A DNA stretch of 64,000 nucleotides from JABSSA01 sp039960995 (GTDB lineage: Bacteria; Pseudomonadota; Alphaproteobacteria; Rhodobacterales; Rhodobacteraceae), in NCBI GenBank assembly GCA_039960995.1, contig JBDVKF010000076.1, positions 248,001 through 312,000 of the forward strand, given 5' to 3'. The stretch's first letter is position 1, and every line of letters starts with the position of its first letter. Of the stretch, positions 1-8,364 are shown piece after piece. Under the pieces are notes generated by a model that was given only the letters and a program-made list of their open reading frames with translations, was not told where the DNA came from and made no database searches. Made by a program: the position numbers and the translations under genes.

Positions 1-2043
1 CGCGTTGAAGATCAGAACGAACAGCTTGGAGCATTAAATTCAACACTTGAAGAAACGCGTGATCAGATTGACGCGCAATCGGCATTGATTGCTACTTTGA
101 CATCCGAAAGGGACACTGCTCGTGGAGGTTTGGCCGAAGCGGAATCGCAAATAACGTCATTCGAAGCGCAAGTCGCTGCGTTGATCACTGAACGCGATAC
201 GGCTCTTGGCACAATTGGTGACTTAGAAACGGCCCAAGAACAATTGTTGTCCGAGCAAGAGGCCTTGAACCTAGCCTTGACCACGGCACGCACGGAAATC
301 GATGCGCAAACTGAAGCGGCGCGTCTTGCGGCCACACGGCGTGAAGCACTTGAAGCTTTGATTGCAGACTTGCGTACGGAAAATGAAACGAACGACGAGG
401 TCATTGTAGGATTGCAATCTGATCTTGAAGCCTCGCAAACTGCCTTGACCGAAGAAGAAACTGCGCGATTGGCAGACGCTGCCGCTGCGGAGACATTGCG
501 TGAGCGGCTCAGTAACGCTGATTCCGAACTGACCGCGATGACGCTTGCACTTGAGGCGCAACGCAAAGAGGCAGAAGACACGTTGACTTTGCTTGCTGCG
601 GCACGTGCGGCACAAGCCGATCTTGATGACCAGCTACTTGCGGCTTTGCTGCAAATTGAAAATGCAGAATCTGCCGATGCCGCATCAGAAAACCGGATCA
701 GTCAGCTGCAGACGGAATTGAACGAAACCACAGCTGCGTTGTCCGAATTGCAAGCGACCGATGATGTGCGCAGCGCGCGTCTGACAGAAATCGAAGCACA
801 GCTCGCGTCCGCATTGCTAGCCAATGATGAGCTTACATCTGAACGCGGAACTGCAGACGAAGCCTTGGCGCGTCTGCGAACTGAACGTGACATTGCTGCT
901 GGCGAGGCCGACACGCTACGCAATGAGCTGACGCTGGCCTTGTCTGCGCGTCGCGACGCTGAACAAACTGCTGAACGGCAAGGTTTGGAACTTGCATCGC
1001 TTCGGGACGAATTGACGGCAGCGCTGACAGCAAAAACCTTGGCTGAAACTCAGCTTGAAAACGTTGGCGCAGATACATCTAATGTGCGTGAACAGCTACA
1101 GCTTGCCTTGGCAGCGAAACTGGCTGCGGAAAACGAGTTGGAAAATACCCTAACTGATATTGATGACACACGGGCGCGCCTTGAGGTGGCATTGGCTGAT
1201 AAGTTTTCAGCAGAAGATATCGCCGCCCAAGCCCTGAGTGAAGCGCAACGCCAGAGTGTGTTGCTGGACAGCGCGCACGAGGCGTTGTCGCAGGAACAAG
1301 AAGTTTCTCTCGAGGCGCAGCGGCAAGCAGAAGCACTAAATCAGCAAGTTGCAGCGTTGCGCACGCAATTGGGCAGCTTGCAGGCGCTGCTAGACGACGC
1401 TGTTGCTCGAGATGCGGCCAGCGAAATTCAACTTCAATCTCTAAGCTCTCAATTGAACACGGCTTTGGCGCGAGTTGCTGCAGAGGAACGCAGAAAGCGG
1501 GAAGAAGAAGAAGCCGCGCGCAGAAAACTCGAAGCGGATGCTTCGGAGGAGCAGCAGATCTTTTCTGCTCAAGCCGAAGACCTTGAAAAGTATCGTTCTG
1601 AGTTCTTTGGTCGACTGCGTGATGTGTTGGGTGCGCAAGATGGCGTGCGCATTGTCGGGGACAGATTCGTCTTTTCCTCCGAGGTTTTATTTTCGCCAGG
1701 GTCGGCAAATCTATCGACAGACGGGCGGGAGCAGATCGCACAAATCGCGGGGATCTTGCGCAACGTCGCTGATGAGATCCCGCCTGAGATCGACTGGGTG
1801 ATCCAAGTCGATGGTCATACTGACAACGTGCCTTTGTCCGGAAATGGAGAATTTTCAGACAATTGGGAACTGAGTCAGGGGCGGTCTTTGTCAGTTGTGA
1901 AATTCATGATCAACTTCCTTGATATTCCGCCAACGCGTGTATCGGCCAATGGGTTTGGCGAGTTCCAACCCATCACAACCGGGCAGACTCCGGAAGCGCG
2001 GGCGCAAAACAGACGTATTGAGCTGAAATTCACTGGAAAGTAA
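1..2043 (+). CDS. Coiled-coil envelope protein with C-terminal OmpA domain (5' end outside window)
   Basis: The reading frame is open from base 1, so the start lies to the left; 680 residues are visible. Residues 1 to about 530 are an almost unbroken coiled coil rich in Ala, Leu, Glu, Gln and Arg, including four back-to-back 28-residue repeats (residues 307-418). A basic/acidic stretch (RKREEEEAARRKLE) leads into an OmpA/MotB-type peptidoglycan-binding domain from about residue 545, with the DGHTDN motif near 604 and the closing NRRIEL motif near 673. Known family behaviour: the C-terminal domain binds peptidoglycan in the periplasm, and the N-terminus of such roseobacter proteins usually holds a membrane anchor, which is not visible here. 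Role: probably a long periplasmic strut linking inner membrane and cell wall (inference). It is not a MotB of a flagellar cluster as far as the neighbours show. Confidence 0.85.
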   Translation, partial: RVEDQNEQLGALNSTLEETRDQIDAQSALIATLTSERDTARGGLAEAESQITSFEAQVAALITERDTALGTIGDLETAQEQLLSEQEALNLALTTARTEIDAQTEAARLAATRREALEALIADLRTENETNDEVIVGLQSDLEASQTALTEEETARLADAAAAETLRERLSNADSELTAMTLALEAQRKEAEDTLTLLAAARAAQADLDDQLLAALLQIENAESADAASENRISQLQTELNETTAALSELQATDDVRSARLTEIEAQLASALLANDELTSERGTADEALARLRTERDIAAGEADTLRNELTLALSARRDAEQTAERQGLELASLRDELTAALTAKTLAETQLENVGADTSNVREQLQLALAAKLAAENELENTLTDIDDTRARLEVALADKFSAEDIAAQALSEAQRQSVLLDSAHEALSQEQEVSLEAQRQAEALNQQVAALRTQLGSLQALLDDAVARDAASEIQLQSLSSQLNTALARVAAEERRKREEEEAARRKLEADASEEQQIFSAQAEDLEKYRSEFFGRLRDVLGAQDGVRIVGDRFVFSSEVLFSPGSANLSTDGREQIAQIAGILRNVADEIPPEIDWVIQVDGHTDNVPLSGNGEFSDNWELSQGRSLSVVKFMINFLDIPPTRVSANGFGEFQPITTGQTPEARAQNRRIELKFTGK
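919..1254 (+). repeat. Four tandem 28-residue coiled-coil repeats
   Basis: Within the coiled-coil/OmpA protein, residues 307-418 divide into four units of exactly 28 residues (84 bp), starting RNELTLAL, RDELTAAL, REQLQLAL and RARLEVAL, each followed by Ser/Thr/Ala, Ala or Asp, a basic residue and an A-E pair. Twenty-eight residues equal four heptads, so the periodicity keeps the coiled-coil register. The units are degenerate at DNA level, which points to old duplication rather than recent slippage. Confidence 0.7.
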
Positions 2044-2069
2044 GTTCTGGCATTCCTGACGGCAGGGCT

Positions 2070-3044
2070 TCAATCGAGAGAAATAGTAGTTTCCTCGATG
2101 TCGATCCTTTTACCATCGCGCACTAAAGTGACTTTGCCGGTATAGACACCCTTGGGCCACGCGTCGGTTGTCCGGCGTTTGCCAACAGCTCTGAACAATT
2201 GTGCTTGCTGCTTGCTGAGCTCAAGGGTTTCGTCGACCAGAGTGCGTTCAGGACTTTTGATCTGTAAATGAAGCCGGTCGCCCGGGCGACTGCCAAACAT
2301 GTATGTGTAGATAACAAGCGCAGGTGCGTTTGTGGACACCGGCGGTTTGACAGTTCCTGCTTTTACATCAGGATATTGCGGAACATCCGTTGCGAAGCCT
2401 GCGTAAATGATCCCACCAGGAATATATATGGGCGTTTGGTCCCAAAGGCTTTCATGATCTGTGTTGCTGCAGGTGTCCGAGGCTTTGGCATTGAACGGGT
2501 CAACGACGGTCCCATCTTTGCGCACTGTCAAATGGACATGCGGGAATTGAGTGCTGCCTGAAAGGCCGACATCGCCCAATATCGCACCACGAGAAACGCG
2601 ATCACCTTTGTTCACGGCAATCGAACCCTGTTCCAGATGGCAATATTGCGATGTCCAACCATCACCATGATCGATGAGAACACCGTTGCCGCACTCACGA
2701 CCTTTAACCGTGCCTTGGTTTTCGTTGGTTACGAGCTGGTCAACCATGCCGTCTCTTGTACCGACAACAACACCGGGTGCTGCTGCCAAAACGTCAACCG
2801 ACCGGGTCAGGTCACGCAGGGTATTAAGGGCGAAGTCGGTTCCTTGATGCCCATTATAGGACAGTCCAGAACACATGTAATCCTGCGCGTCTGGCCCTGG
2901 ATCGCGATCAACATATTGTTGGATGAAGCAAGTTTCACCAAGTTCGCAGTCGATTGGAATGCTGAAAACAGGGTGTTGATCTGCCGCGCCAATCATAGGC
3001 GCGACAGAAAAGGCAAGACTGGCCGCAAAGGCAGCCGGTCGCAT
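2070..3044 (-). CDS. M23 family metallopeptidase (LytM-type peptidoglycan hydrolase), exported
   Basis: A 324-residue protein with a Sec signal peptide (about residues 1-20, ending MIGA) and a LytM/M23 domain. The zinc ligands are visible as H66 and D70 in GHQGTDF and as the H-V-H motif at 169-171, with a further His at 136. M23 enzymes cut peptide cross-links of peptidoglycan in the periplasm; some members are inactive activators, but here the metal site looks complete. The C-terminal ~100 residues form a beta-rich extension of unknown role. Its ATG shares one base with the clpA stop (TAATG), so it is translationally coupled to clpA, an unexpected pairing by function. Substrate and partner are not evident. 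Confidence 0.87.
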   Translation of the reverse strand: MRPAAFAASLAFSVAPMIGAADQHPVFSIPIDCELGETCFIQQYVDRDPGPDAQDYMCSGLSYNGHQGTDFALNTLRDLTRSVDVLAAAPGVVVGTRDGMVDQLVTNENQGTVKGRECGNGVLIDHGDGWTSQYCHLEQGSIAVNKGDRVSRGAILGDVGLSGSTQFPHVHLTVRKDGTVVDPFNAKASDTCSNTDHESLWDQTPIYIPGGIIYAGFATDVPQYPDVKAGTVKPPVSTNAPALVIYTYMFGSRPGDRLHLQIKSPERTLVDETLELSKQQAQLFRAVGKRRTTDAWPKGVYTGKVTLVRDGKRIDIEETTISLD

Positions 3045-5365
3045 TATTCAGCCGTCAAAAGTGGCGGCTTGTTTCCCGAGATTCGCGGTTTATCTGGACC
3101 TGCCAGACGCAGATCAATTTCACCGTTTTTAATCCCGACTTTAACAACCCCACCTTTCATGAGCTTTCCGAACAGAAGTTCTTCGGCCAAAGGTTTCTTG
3201 ATATACTCTTGGATGACACGGCCCAATGGTCGCGCCCCCATTTTGTCGTCATACCCTTTGTCGGCTAACCATTCAGCAGCGGCTTTGGTCAATTCGATTG
3301 CAACGCCGCGATCAAGAAGTTGCGCTTCCAATTGGAGAACGAATTTTTCAACAACCTGAAGAATGACGTCCTTGGACAATGGTGCAAACGAGATGACCGC
3401 ATCCAACCGGTTTCGGAATTCAGGTGTGAACGTGCGTTCGATGGCTGCGGTATCTTCGCCTTCGCGACGATCTCTGCCGAACCCAATCGCTGCCTTGGCT
3501 TGTTCCACCGCACCAGCATTGGATGTCATGATCAGGACTACATTTCTGAAATCCACTGTCCGACCATTGTGATCTGTCAGCTTACCATGGTCCATCACTT
3601 GCAGAAGGATATTGTAAACATCTGGGTGCGCTTTTTCGATTTCGTCTAGCAACAACACGCAATGTGGATGCTGATCCACACCGTCTGTCAAAAGACCGCC
3701 TTGATCAAATCCGACATATCCCGGAGGCGCACCAATCAGTCGGCTTACCGCGTGTTTCTCCATGTATTCGGACATATCGAACCGCAGCATTTCAACGCCA
3801 AGAGTGTCCGCCAGCTGTTTTGCCACTTCTGTTTTACCGACACCTGTAGGGCCAGCAAACAAGTAGTTGCCGATTGGCTTTTCAGGTTCTCTCAGACCGG
3901 CGCGCGCCAGTTTGATCGCCGAGGACAATGCATCGATTGCCGGATCCTGTCCGAACACAACGCGCTTGAGGCTCTTTTCCATATCCTTGAGCGTTTCAGC
4001 ATCGTCTTTCGACACGTTTTTAGGCGGAATGCGGGCAATCTTTGCCACAACATTCTCGATCTCTTTTGTGCCGATTGTTTTGCGCCGTTTTGCAGCAGTC
4101 AGCAAATGTTGAGCGGCTCCAGCTTCATCGATCACATCAATTGCGCTGTCCGGTAATTTCCGGTCATTGATATAGCGATGTGCCAGATCGACGCTCGTTC
4201 TGATCGCTTCAGCGGTGTATTTGACTGAATGATGTTCCTCAAAATAAGGTTTCAAACCGCGCAGGATTTTGACTGCATCATCGACGGATGGCTCGTTGAC
4301 GTCGATTTTTTGGAAACGACGGCTGAGAGCGCGATCTTTTTCGAAATGCTGACGGAATTCCTTATAGGTGGTTGATCCCATCGTGCGCAGTTTGCCACCC
4401 TGAAGCGCAGGCTTCAAAAGGTTTGACGCATCCATCGCGCCACCTGAGGTTGCGCCCGCACCAATGACGGTATGAATCTCATCAATGAACAAAACTGCAT
4501 CCGGATGATCTTCAAGTTCATTTACGACGGCTTTCAGGCGTTCTTCAAAGTCGCCGCGATACCGCGTGCCAGCAAGCAGCGCGCCCATATCGAGCGAGAA
4601 GATCGTCGTGTTCGACAGAACCTCGGGTGTTTCGCCGGACGTGATTTTTCGCGCTAGACCTTCTGCAATAGCAGTCTTGCCTACGCCAGGGTCACCAACC
4701 AACAGCGGGTTGTTTTTGCGGCGGCGGCACAGGACTTGAATGCAGCGCTCCACCTCCGACTCGCGACCAATCAGCGGATCGATGTCGCCTTCGCGCGATT
4801 TCGCGTTAAGGTCTACGCAATACTTGGCGAGTGCGCTTTCCTTCTTTTCGCCGTCGGTTACGCCCTGCGCTTCTTCTTCTGTGGGTTCTGCCCCTTGGAC
4901 AGGACGCGCTTCTCCGAAGGCGGGATCTTTGGCAACGCCGTGCGCAATGTAATTTACGGCGTCATAGCGTGTCATATCCTGATCTTGTAGGAAATACGCA
5001 GCGTTTGATTCCCGCTCGGCGAATATCGCGACCAGTACATTTGCACCTGTAACTTCGGTGCGACCTGAAGATTGGACATGAATTGCCGCGCGTTGAATAA
5101 CACGTTGGAAGGCCGCAGTGGGGACGGCTTCTGATCCTTCGATGTCTGTCACTAGGTTGGACAGATCATCTTCGATGAATTCCTCCAAGGTGTTACGCAG
5201 TTCGTCAGTATCAACTGAGCAGGCTTGCATAACGCGCTTTGCATCGGGTTCATCCAACAACGATAGCAACAGATGCTCTAACGTCGCAAATTCATGACGG
5301 CGTTCGTTGGCCAGTGCCAACGCGTGGTGAATGGCTTTTTCCAGTGTCGACGAGAATGAAGGCAC
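3044..5365 (-). CDS. clpA: ATP-dependent Clp protease ATP-binding subunit ClpA
   Basis: ClpA is the hexameric AAA+ unfoldase that feeds substrates to ClpP. The 773-residue product has the N-domain (starting PSFSSTLEKAIHHAL), Walker A motifs GDPGVGKT near 224 and GPTGVGKT near 505, and the I-G-F loop near 627 that docks on ClpP. The frame is open further upstream, but GTG at 5365 is chosen because homologues begin there and an AAAGGAG ribosome site sits 8 bases before it. Length matches the family (about 750-780). No clpS adaptor gene lies upstream, although clpS-clpA linkage is common; it must be elsewhere. The downstream M23 gene overlaps by one base. Confidence 0.96.
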   Translation of the reverse strand: MPSFSSTLEKAIHHALALANERRHEFATLEHLLLSLLDEPDAKRVMQACSVDTDELRNTLEEFIEDDLSNLVTDIEGSEAVPTAAFQRVIQRAAIHVQSSGRTEVTGANVLVAIFAERESNAAYFLQDQDMTRYDAVNYIAHGVAKDPAFGEARPVQGAEPTEEEAQGVTDGEKKESALAKYCVDLNAKSREGDIDPLIGRESEVERCIQVLCRRRKNNPLLVGDPGVGKTAIAEGLARKITSGETPEVLSNTTIFSLDMGALLAGTRYRGDFEERLKAVVNELEDHPDAVLFIDEIHTVIGAGATSGGAMDASNLLKPALQGGKLRTMGSTTYKEFRQHFEKDRALSRRFQKIDVNEPSVDDAVKILRGLKPYFEEHHSVKYTAEAIRTSVDLAHRYINDRKLPDSAIDVIDEAGAAQHLLTAAKRRKTIGTKEIENVVAKIARIPPKNVSKDDAETLKDMEKSLKRVVFGQDPAIDALSSAIKLARAGLREPEKPIGNYLFAGPTGVGKTEVAKQLADTLGVEMLRFDMSEYMEKHAVSRLIGAPPGYVGFDQGGLLTDGVDQHPHCVLLLDEIEKAHPDVYNILLQVMDHGKLTDHNGRTVDFRNVVLIMTSNAGAVEQAKAAIGFGRDRREGEDTAAIERTFTPEFRNRLDAVISFAPLSKDVILQVVEKFVLQLEAQLLDRGVAIELTKAAAEWLADKGYDDKMGARPLGRVIQEYIKKPLAEELLFGKLMKGGVVKVGIKNGEIDLRLAGPDKPRISGNKPPLLTAE

Positions 5366-5482
5366 GTGGCGTGCTCCTTTCGATCGGGGTCGGTGGGGCA
5401 GGTGAAACTTGTGGCCCCCGTACCAACCATGGCCTCTTAGTTTTAAGTTTGGTTGAAGACACACCAGCTTCAAGGTTTTTTT

Positions 5483-5515
5483 CAGGCAATCTCCTCACAT
5501 TTTGCGTGAGGCCTG
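5483..5515 (-). other. Stem-loop in the leader of clpA
   Basis: CCTCAC (5493-5498) pairs with GTGAGG (5506-5511), extended by CAGGC/CCTG flanks, in the 268-base gap between gloB and clpA. On the transcribed (minus) strand an A-run, not a T-run, follows, so it does not look like a terminator of gloB. It may be a 5' leader structure of clpA or unrelated. The rest of the 5366-5633 gap shows no gene. Confidence 0.35.
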
Positions 5516-5633
5516 TAAGATTGTTCATATATTTTGCGTGTTCGCGTTGTTTTCAAGGGCAATTGCGTGTTGCAAACATTTTTTGTTAACGCGCGGTCTT
5601 TCCGCGAAATTGCAACAAAATTACGCGATACGC

Positions 5634-6401
5634 CTAGAAGTTGTCCTTTCGTGATCGAATCTCTGTGAAAACGTCGGTGGGATCGGCCCCCGCCATTCCC
5701 AAATTGGCTTGCAAAATCGGATCAGCCGCGCGCAAAAATGGGTTGGTTGCAAGTTCCTCTGACAAAAGCGATGGGACAGTAGCTTGTCCTGCGGCGCGTT
5801 GCTTTGCAATCGTTTTGACGCGATTTTGCAAATCTTCGTTCCCGGCATCCACGCTGAGGGCAAATTTTGCATTGGCCTCAGTATATTCATGACCGGAACA
5901 AACTACAGTATCCGGCGGCAGCGTTGCTAACTTCTTTAGGCTATTCCACATCTGCGGCTTGGTCCCTTCAAAAACGCGGCCACATCCCAATGCCATCAGG
6001 CTGTCCGCTGTGAAGACAACGCGGCTTTTGGGGAAGTGAAAGGCAATGTGGCCTATGGTGTGCCCAGATACATCTATGACAACGCCCGATTCTGACCCGA
6101 CATCGAAACTGTCCCCTTCTGACAAGGCGATATCCAAGGGAGGAAGACGTGTTTGATCGGAGGCAGCGCCAATCACAGTCGCCTTATGTTTGGCAAGAAT
6201 GCCTTCCAAACCATCAACGTGGTCCCAGTGATGGTGAGTCAAAAGAACATGGCTTAACGACCATCCTTTTTGATCCAAAATCTCCAAAACAGGAGCAGCT
6301 TCTGGGGCATCTACCAGTGCTGTCGCGCCTGTTTCACTGTCATGTGCCAGGAATGCATAATTATCTGACAAGCAAGGGATCGTTTCGATAACGAGAGGCA
6401 T
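5634..6401 (-). CDS. gloB: Hydroxyacylglutathione hydrolase (glyoxalase II)
   Basis: GloB hydrolyses S-D-lactoylglutathione to D-lactate and glutathione, the second step of methylglyoxal detoxification, in the cytosol. The 255-residue protein is a metallo-beta-lactamase fold with the metal motif THHHWDHVDG at residues 55-64 and later ligand regions (SGHTIGHIAF, CSGHEYTEANAKFA) typical of glyoxalase II; length fits the family. It is divergent from the methyltransferase gene at 6473 with 71 bases between, the arrangement common in Rhodobacteraceae. The product starts MPLVIETIPCLSDNYAFL, a standard GloB N-terminus. Confidence 0.95.
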   Translation of the reverse strand: MPLVIETIPCLSDNYAFLAHDSETGATALVDAPEAAPVLEILDQKGWSLSHVLLTHHHWDHVDGLEGILAKHKATVIGAASDQTRLPPLDIALSEGDSFDVGSESGVVIDVSGHTIGHIAFHFPKSRVVFTADSLMALGCGRVFEGTKPQMWNSLKKLATLPPDTVVCSGHEYTEANAKFALSVDAGNEDLQNRVKTIAKQRAAGQATVPSLLSEELATNPFLRAADPILQANLGMAGADPTDVFTEIRSRKDNF

Positions 6402-6472
6402 GGCGTTTTCTCACTTGTCTAATTAGTTTAAACTGAACGTGACGCGCGTTGTAACAAGAGGCAAGGCCTGAG

Positions 6473-7213
6473 ATGCATCTAGATGTGCAGGACCTGAGAA
6501 ATTTTTACTATCGAAGCGCGCTCGGACGGGCTGCTCAGGGGTCATTGCGTTCGCGGATGCTGGAAATTTGGCCGGAGGCAAAAGGCCAAACCGTTGTCGG
6601 TTATGGATTCGCCGCGCCTTTGCTGCGTCCCTACTTGCAAGAAGCACGGCGTGTAACTGCGTTAATGCCGGGCCCACAGGGCGTCATGCCTTGGCCTCCG
6701 GATGGACCGAATGTGTCGGTTTTGACGGAAGAGACTCTTTGGCCTTTGGAAACTGGGCATGTCGACAAGCTCGTTCTTTTGCACGGTCTGGAAACATCCG
6801 AACGTGCGAATGACTTGTTGGAAGAAGTATGGCGAGTTTTGGGGCCGGGCGGGAAAGCGCTGTTTATCGTGCCAAACAGGACCGGTATGTGGTCACGGCG
6901 TGATCGTACGCCATTTGGCTTTGGCCGCCCATATTCGACAAGCCAGCTTGAGACGCAGTTGCGCAAACATCAGTTTCTACCAGAACGGCATTTGAGCGCC
7001 TTGTACCAGTTTCCGTCTGGAAAGCGTTTCTGGCTTAAATCGGGGCGAATGTTTGAACGATTTGGCCAGTTCTTACCTGCCATTGCGGCAGGGGGCGCAT
7101 TAATGGTCGAGGCATCGAAGCTCGTTTACCCACCCAAAGGGACCGTACAACGATATCGTCCGTCTGTCAGCGTTCTGGAAGGGGTTGCAAGACCAGTGGC
7201 TGACCAAGCCTAG
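6473..7213 (+). CDS. Class I SAM-dependent methyltransferase
   Basis: A 246-residue predicted methyltransferase. The cofactor region is visible as VVGYGFAAPLLRPYL (a variant glycine motif) followed by the later strand/turn VDKLVLLHGLE and the post-motif VLGPGGKALFIVPN, a signature of class I methyltransferase domains. The C-terminal third (FLPAIAAGGALMVEASKLVY) is also conserved in roseobacter homologues next to gloB. Substrate unknown; the constant pairing with gloB suggests, but does not show, a link to electrophile metabolism. It starts MHLDVQDLRNFYY, preceded by a GAGATG-containing leader. Confidence 0.85.
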   Translation: MHLDVQDLRNFYYRSALGRAAQGSLRSRMLEIWPEAKGQTVVGYGFAAPLLRPYLQEARRVTALMPGPQGVMPWPPDGPNVSVLTEETLWPLETGHVDKLVLLHGLETSERANDLLEEVWRVLGPGGKALFIVPNRTGMWSRRDRTPFGFGRPYSTSQLETQLRKHQFLPERHLSALYQFPSGKRFWLKSGRMFERFGQFLPAIAAGGALMVEASKLVYPPKGTVQRYRPSVSVLEGVARPVADQA

Positions 7214-7677
7214 GCTGGTATAATTTACCGCACCATATCGACGTAGGTTCCAGCTCAAACCTATTCTAATGATATGTAGTCTAAGAAGTCTTCCTCTGCG
7301 TGGATTGGCGTTTACGGGCAAATCAGAGAGTCGCGATTGTTCTCCGGGGAAGATTGAAATTCGCTTTTTTGTCTTTGGGTTGAGGCTGATGGCTGTTTCC
7401 GCATGTGTGGCGTAAATCGTTGTTTGGGCCGCACGGACCAAATGTCGTGAATTATTCAGCGTTTGTTCGTGTCCTGCAAATTGGACAAGTTGGTTATTGG
7501 CAAAATGTGCTTGTTCGGCTGACGCTTTGGTAACGAAAAAGTAAGGATTCGGGTTCGTATCGGCCGCCTTGAGGTGTAAAAAAACTGGATAATGCATGCG
7601 CGGAAGGTCGCAGCCGCGTCTAAGCTGTTGAAGTGCAATAAAAAATAGATTTTGTTACATCACTGCAAACATGTTGC
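7214..7677. other. Gene-free AT-rich gap before the atp operon
   Basis: About 460 bases with no gene I can support. A minus-strand frame is open across it (from 7597 into the methyltransferase gene), but it lacks a ribosome site, resembles no family I know and its second half is a shadow of the methyltransferase. The stretch could be the remains of a decayed gene or simply the promoter region of the ATP synthase operon. Confidence 0.5.
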
Positions 7678-7706
7678 GGGGGCAATAACCCTCTGTTATT
7701 CCCCCC
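7678..7706 (+). other. Stem-loop in the atp operon leader
   Basis: GGGGGCAATAAC (7678-7689) pairs with GTTATTCCCCCC (7695-7706) with one mismatch and a five-base loop. No T-run follows, so it is not an obvious terminator. It lies about 100 bases before atpH, in the probable 5' leader or promoter region. Confidence 0.5.
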
Positions 7707-7770
7707 AATGATTTTACCGCCTTAGCGCTTGCGCTTAGGTGTACCAACGCCCCCGGAACGCGCCACTCGT

Positions 7771-7803
7771 GTCCACCGGGGCCAGCTGATCGGAAGGGTG
7801 GAC
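7771..7803 (+). promoter_or_regulatory. Inverted repeat covering the atpH ribosome site
   Basis: GTCCACC (7771-7777) is complementary to GGTGGAC (7797-7803), which ends at the GTG start codon of atpH and adjoins its GGAAGGG ribosome site. A helix here would hide the initiation region. Whether it forms, and whether it is regulated, is inference. Confidence 0.4.
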
Positions 7804-8364
7804 GTGTCAGAACCAGCTTCGATTTCGATGGGGATCGCTGAGCGCTATGCTAGTGCTGTGTATGATCTCGTTAAGGAAGAGAAAGCCGTTGCAGCATTGG
7901 AAGGCGATATCGCCAACCTTGGTACAGCAATGAGCGAAAGCGGGGATTTCAATGCCCTGATCCATTCACCGGTCTACAGCCGGGATGAACAACAAGTTGC
8001 CATTACTGCGATTGCAGGAAAAATGGGGCTAAGCGGTGTGATGGCGAATACGCTGTCGCTGATGGCGTCCAAGCGTCGCCTGTTCGTCTTGCCTCAACTG
8101 GTGAGCGCGCTGAAAGACAAGATCGCAGAAGACAAAAACGAGGTCGAGGCCGAGGTTGTGTCTGCGAAAGCTCTGACTAAGACGCAAGCCGACAAGCTCG
8201 CTAAGACGCTCAAGGCCCAGTTGGGTAAAGACGTCACAATTAATGCAACCGTCGATGAAAGCCTCATCGGCGGTTTGATCGTCAAGGTGGGTTCGAAAAT
8301 GATCGATACGTCGATCCGTTCGAAGCTCAGCCAACTCCAGAATGTAATGAAAGAGGTCGGATAA
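7804..8364 (+). CDS. atpH: ATP synthase F1 subunit delta
   Basis: The delta subunit joins F1 to the peripheral stalk of the F0F1 ATP synthase. The product is 186 residues, the usual length, starting SEPASISMGIAERYASAVYDL after the initiator and ending in the conserved IGGLIVKVGSKMIDTSIRSKLSQL. The frame is open 75 bases further upstream, but GTG at 7804 is chosen because homologues begin with SEPASIS and a GGAAGGG site precedes it. It is the first gene of atpHAGDC; the F0 genes are absent, as expected for Rhodobacterales, which keep them in a separate operon. Its stop touches the atpA start. Confidence 0.95.
   Translation: MSEPASISMGIAERYASAVYDLVKEEKAVAALEGDIANLGTAMSESGDFNALIHSPVYSRDEQQVAITAIAGKMGLSGVMANTLSLMASKRRLFVLPQLVSALKDKIAEDKNEVEAEVVSAKALTKTQADKLAKTLKAQLGKDVTINATVDESLIGGLIVKVGSKMIDTSIRSKLSQLQNVMKEVG

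Noticed and set aside
1079..1741. 220-codon minus-strand frame inside the coiled-coil protein gene
   Set aside because: Shadow of the repetitive Ala/Glu/Leu coding sequence.
5483..5515. Hairpin between gloB and clpA as a gloB terminator
   Set aside because: On the transcribed strand an A-run, not a T-run, follows it.
7100..7597. Minus-strand frame of 165 codons between the methyltransferase and atpH
   Set aside because: No ribosome site, no recognisable family, and its second half is antisense to the methyltransferase gene.
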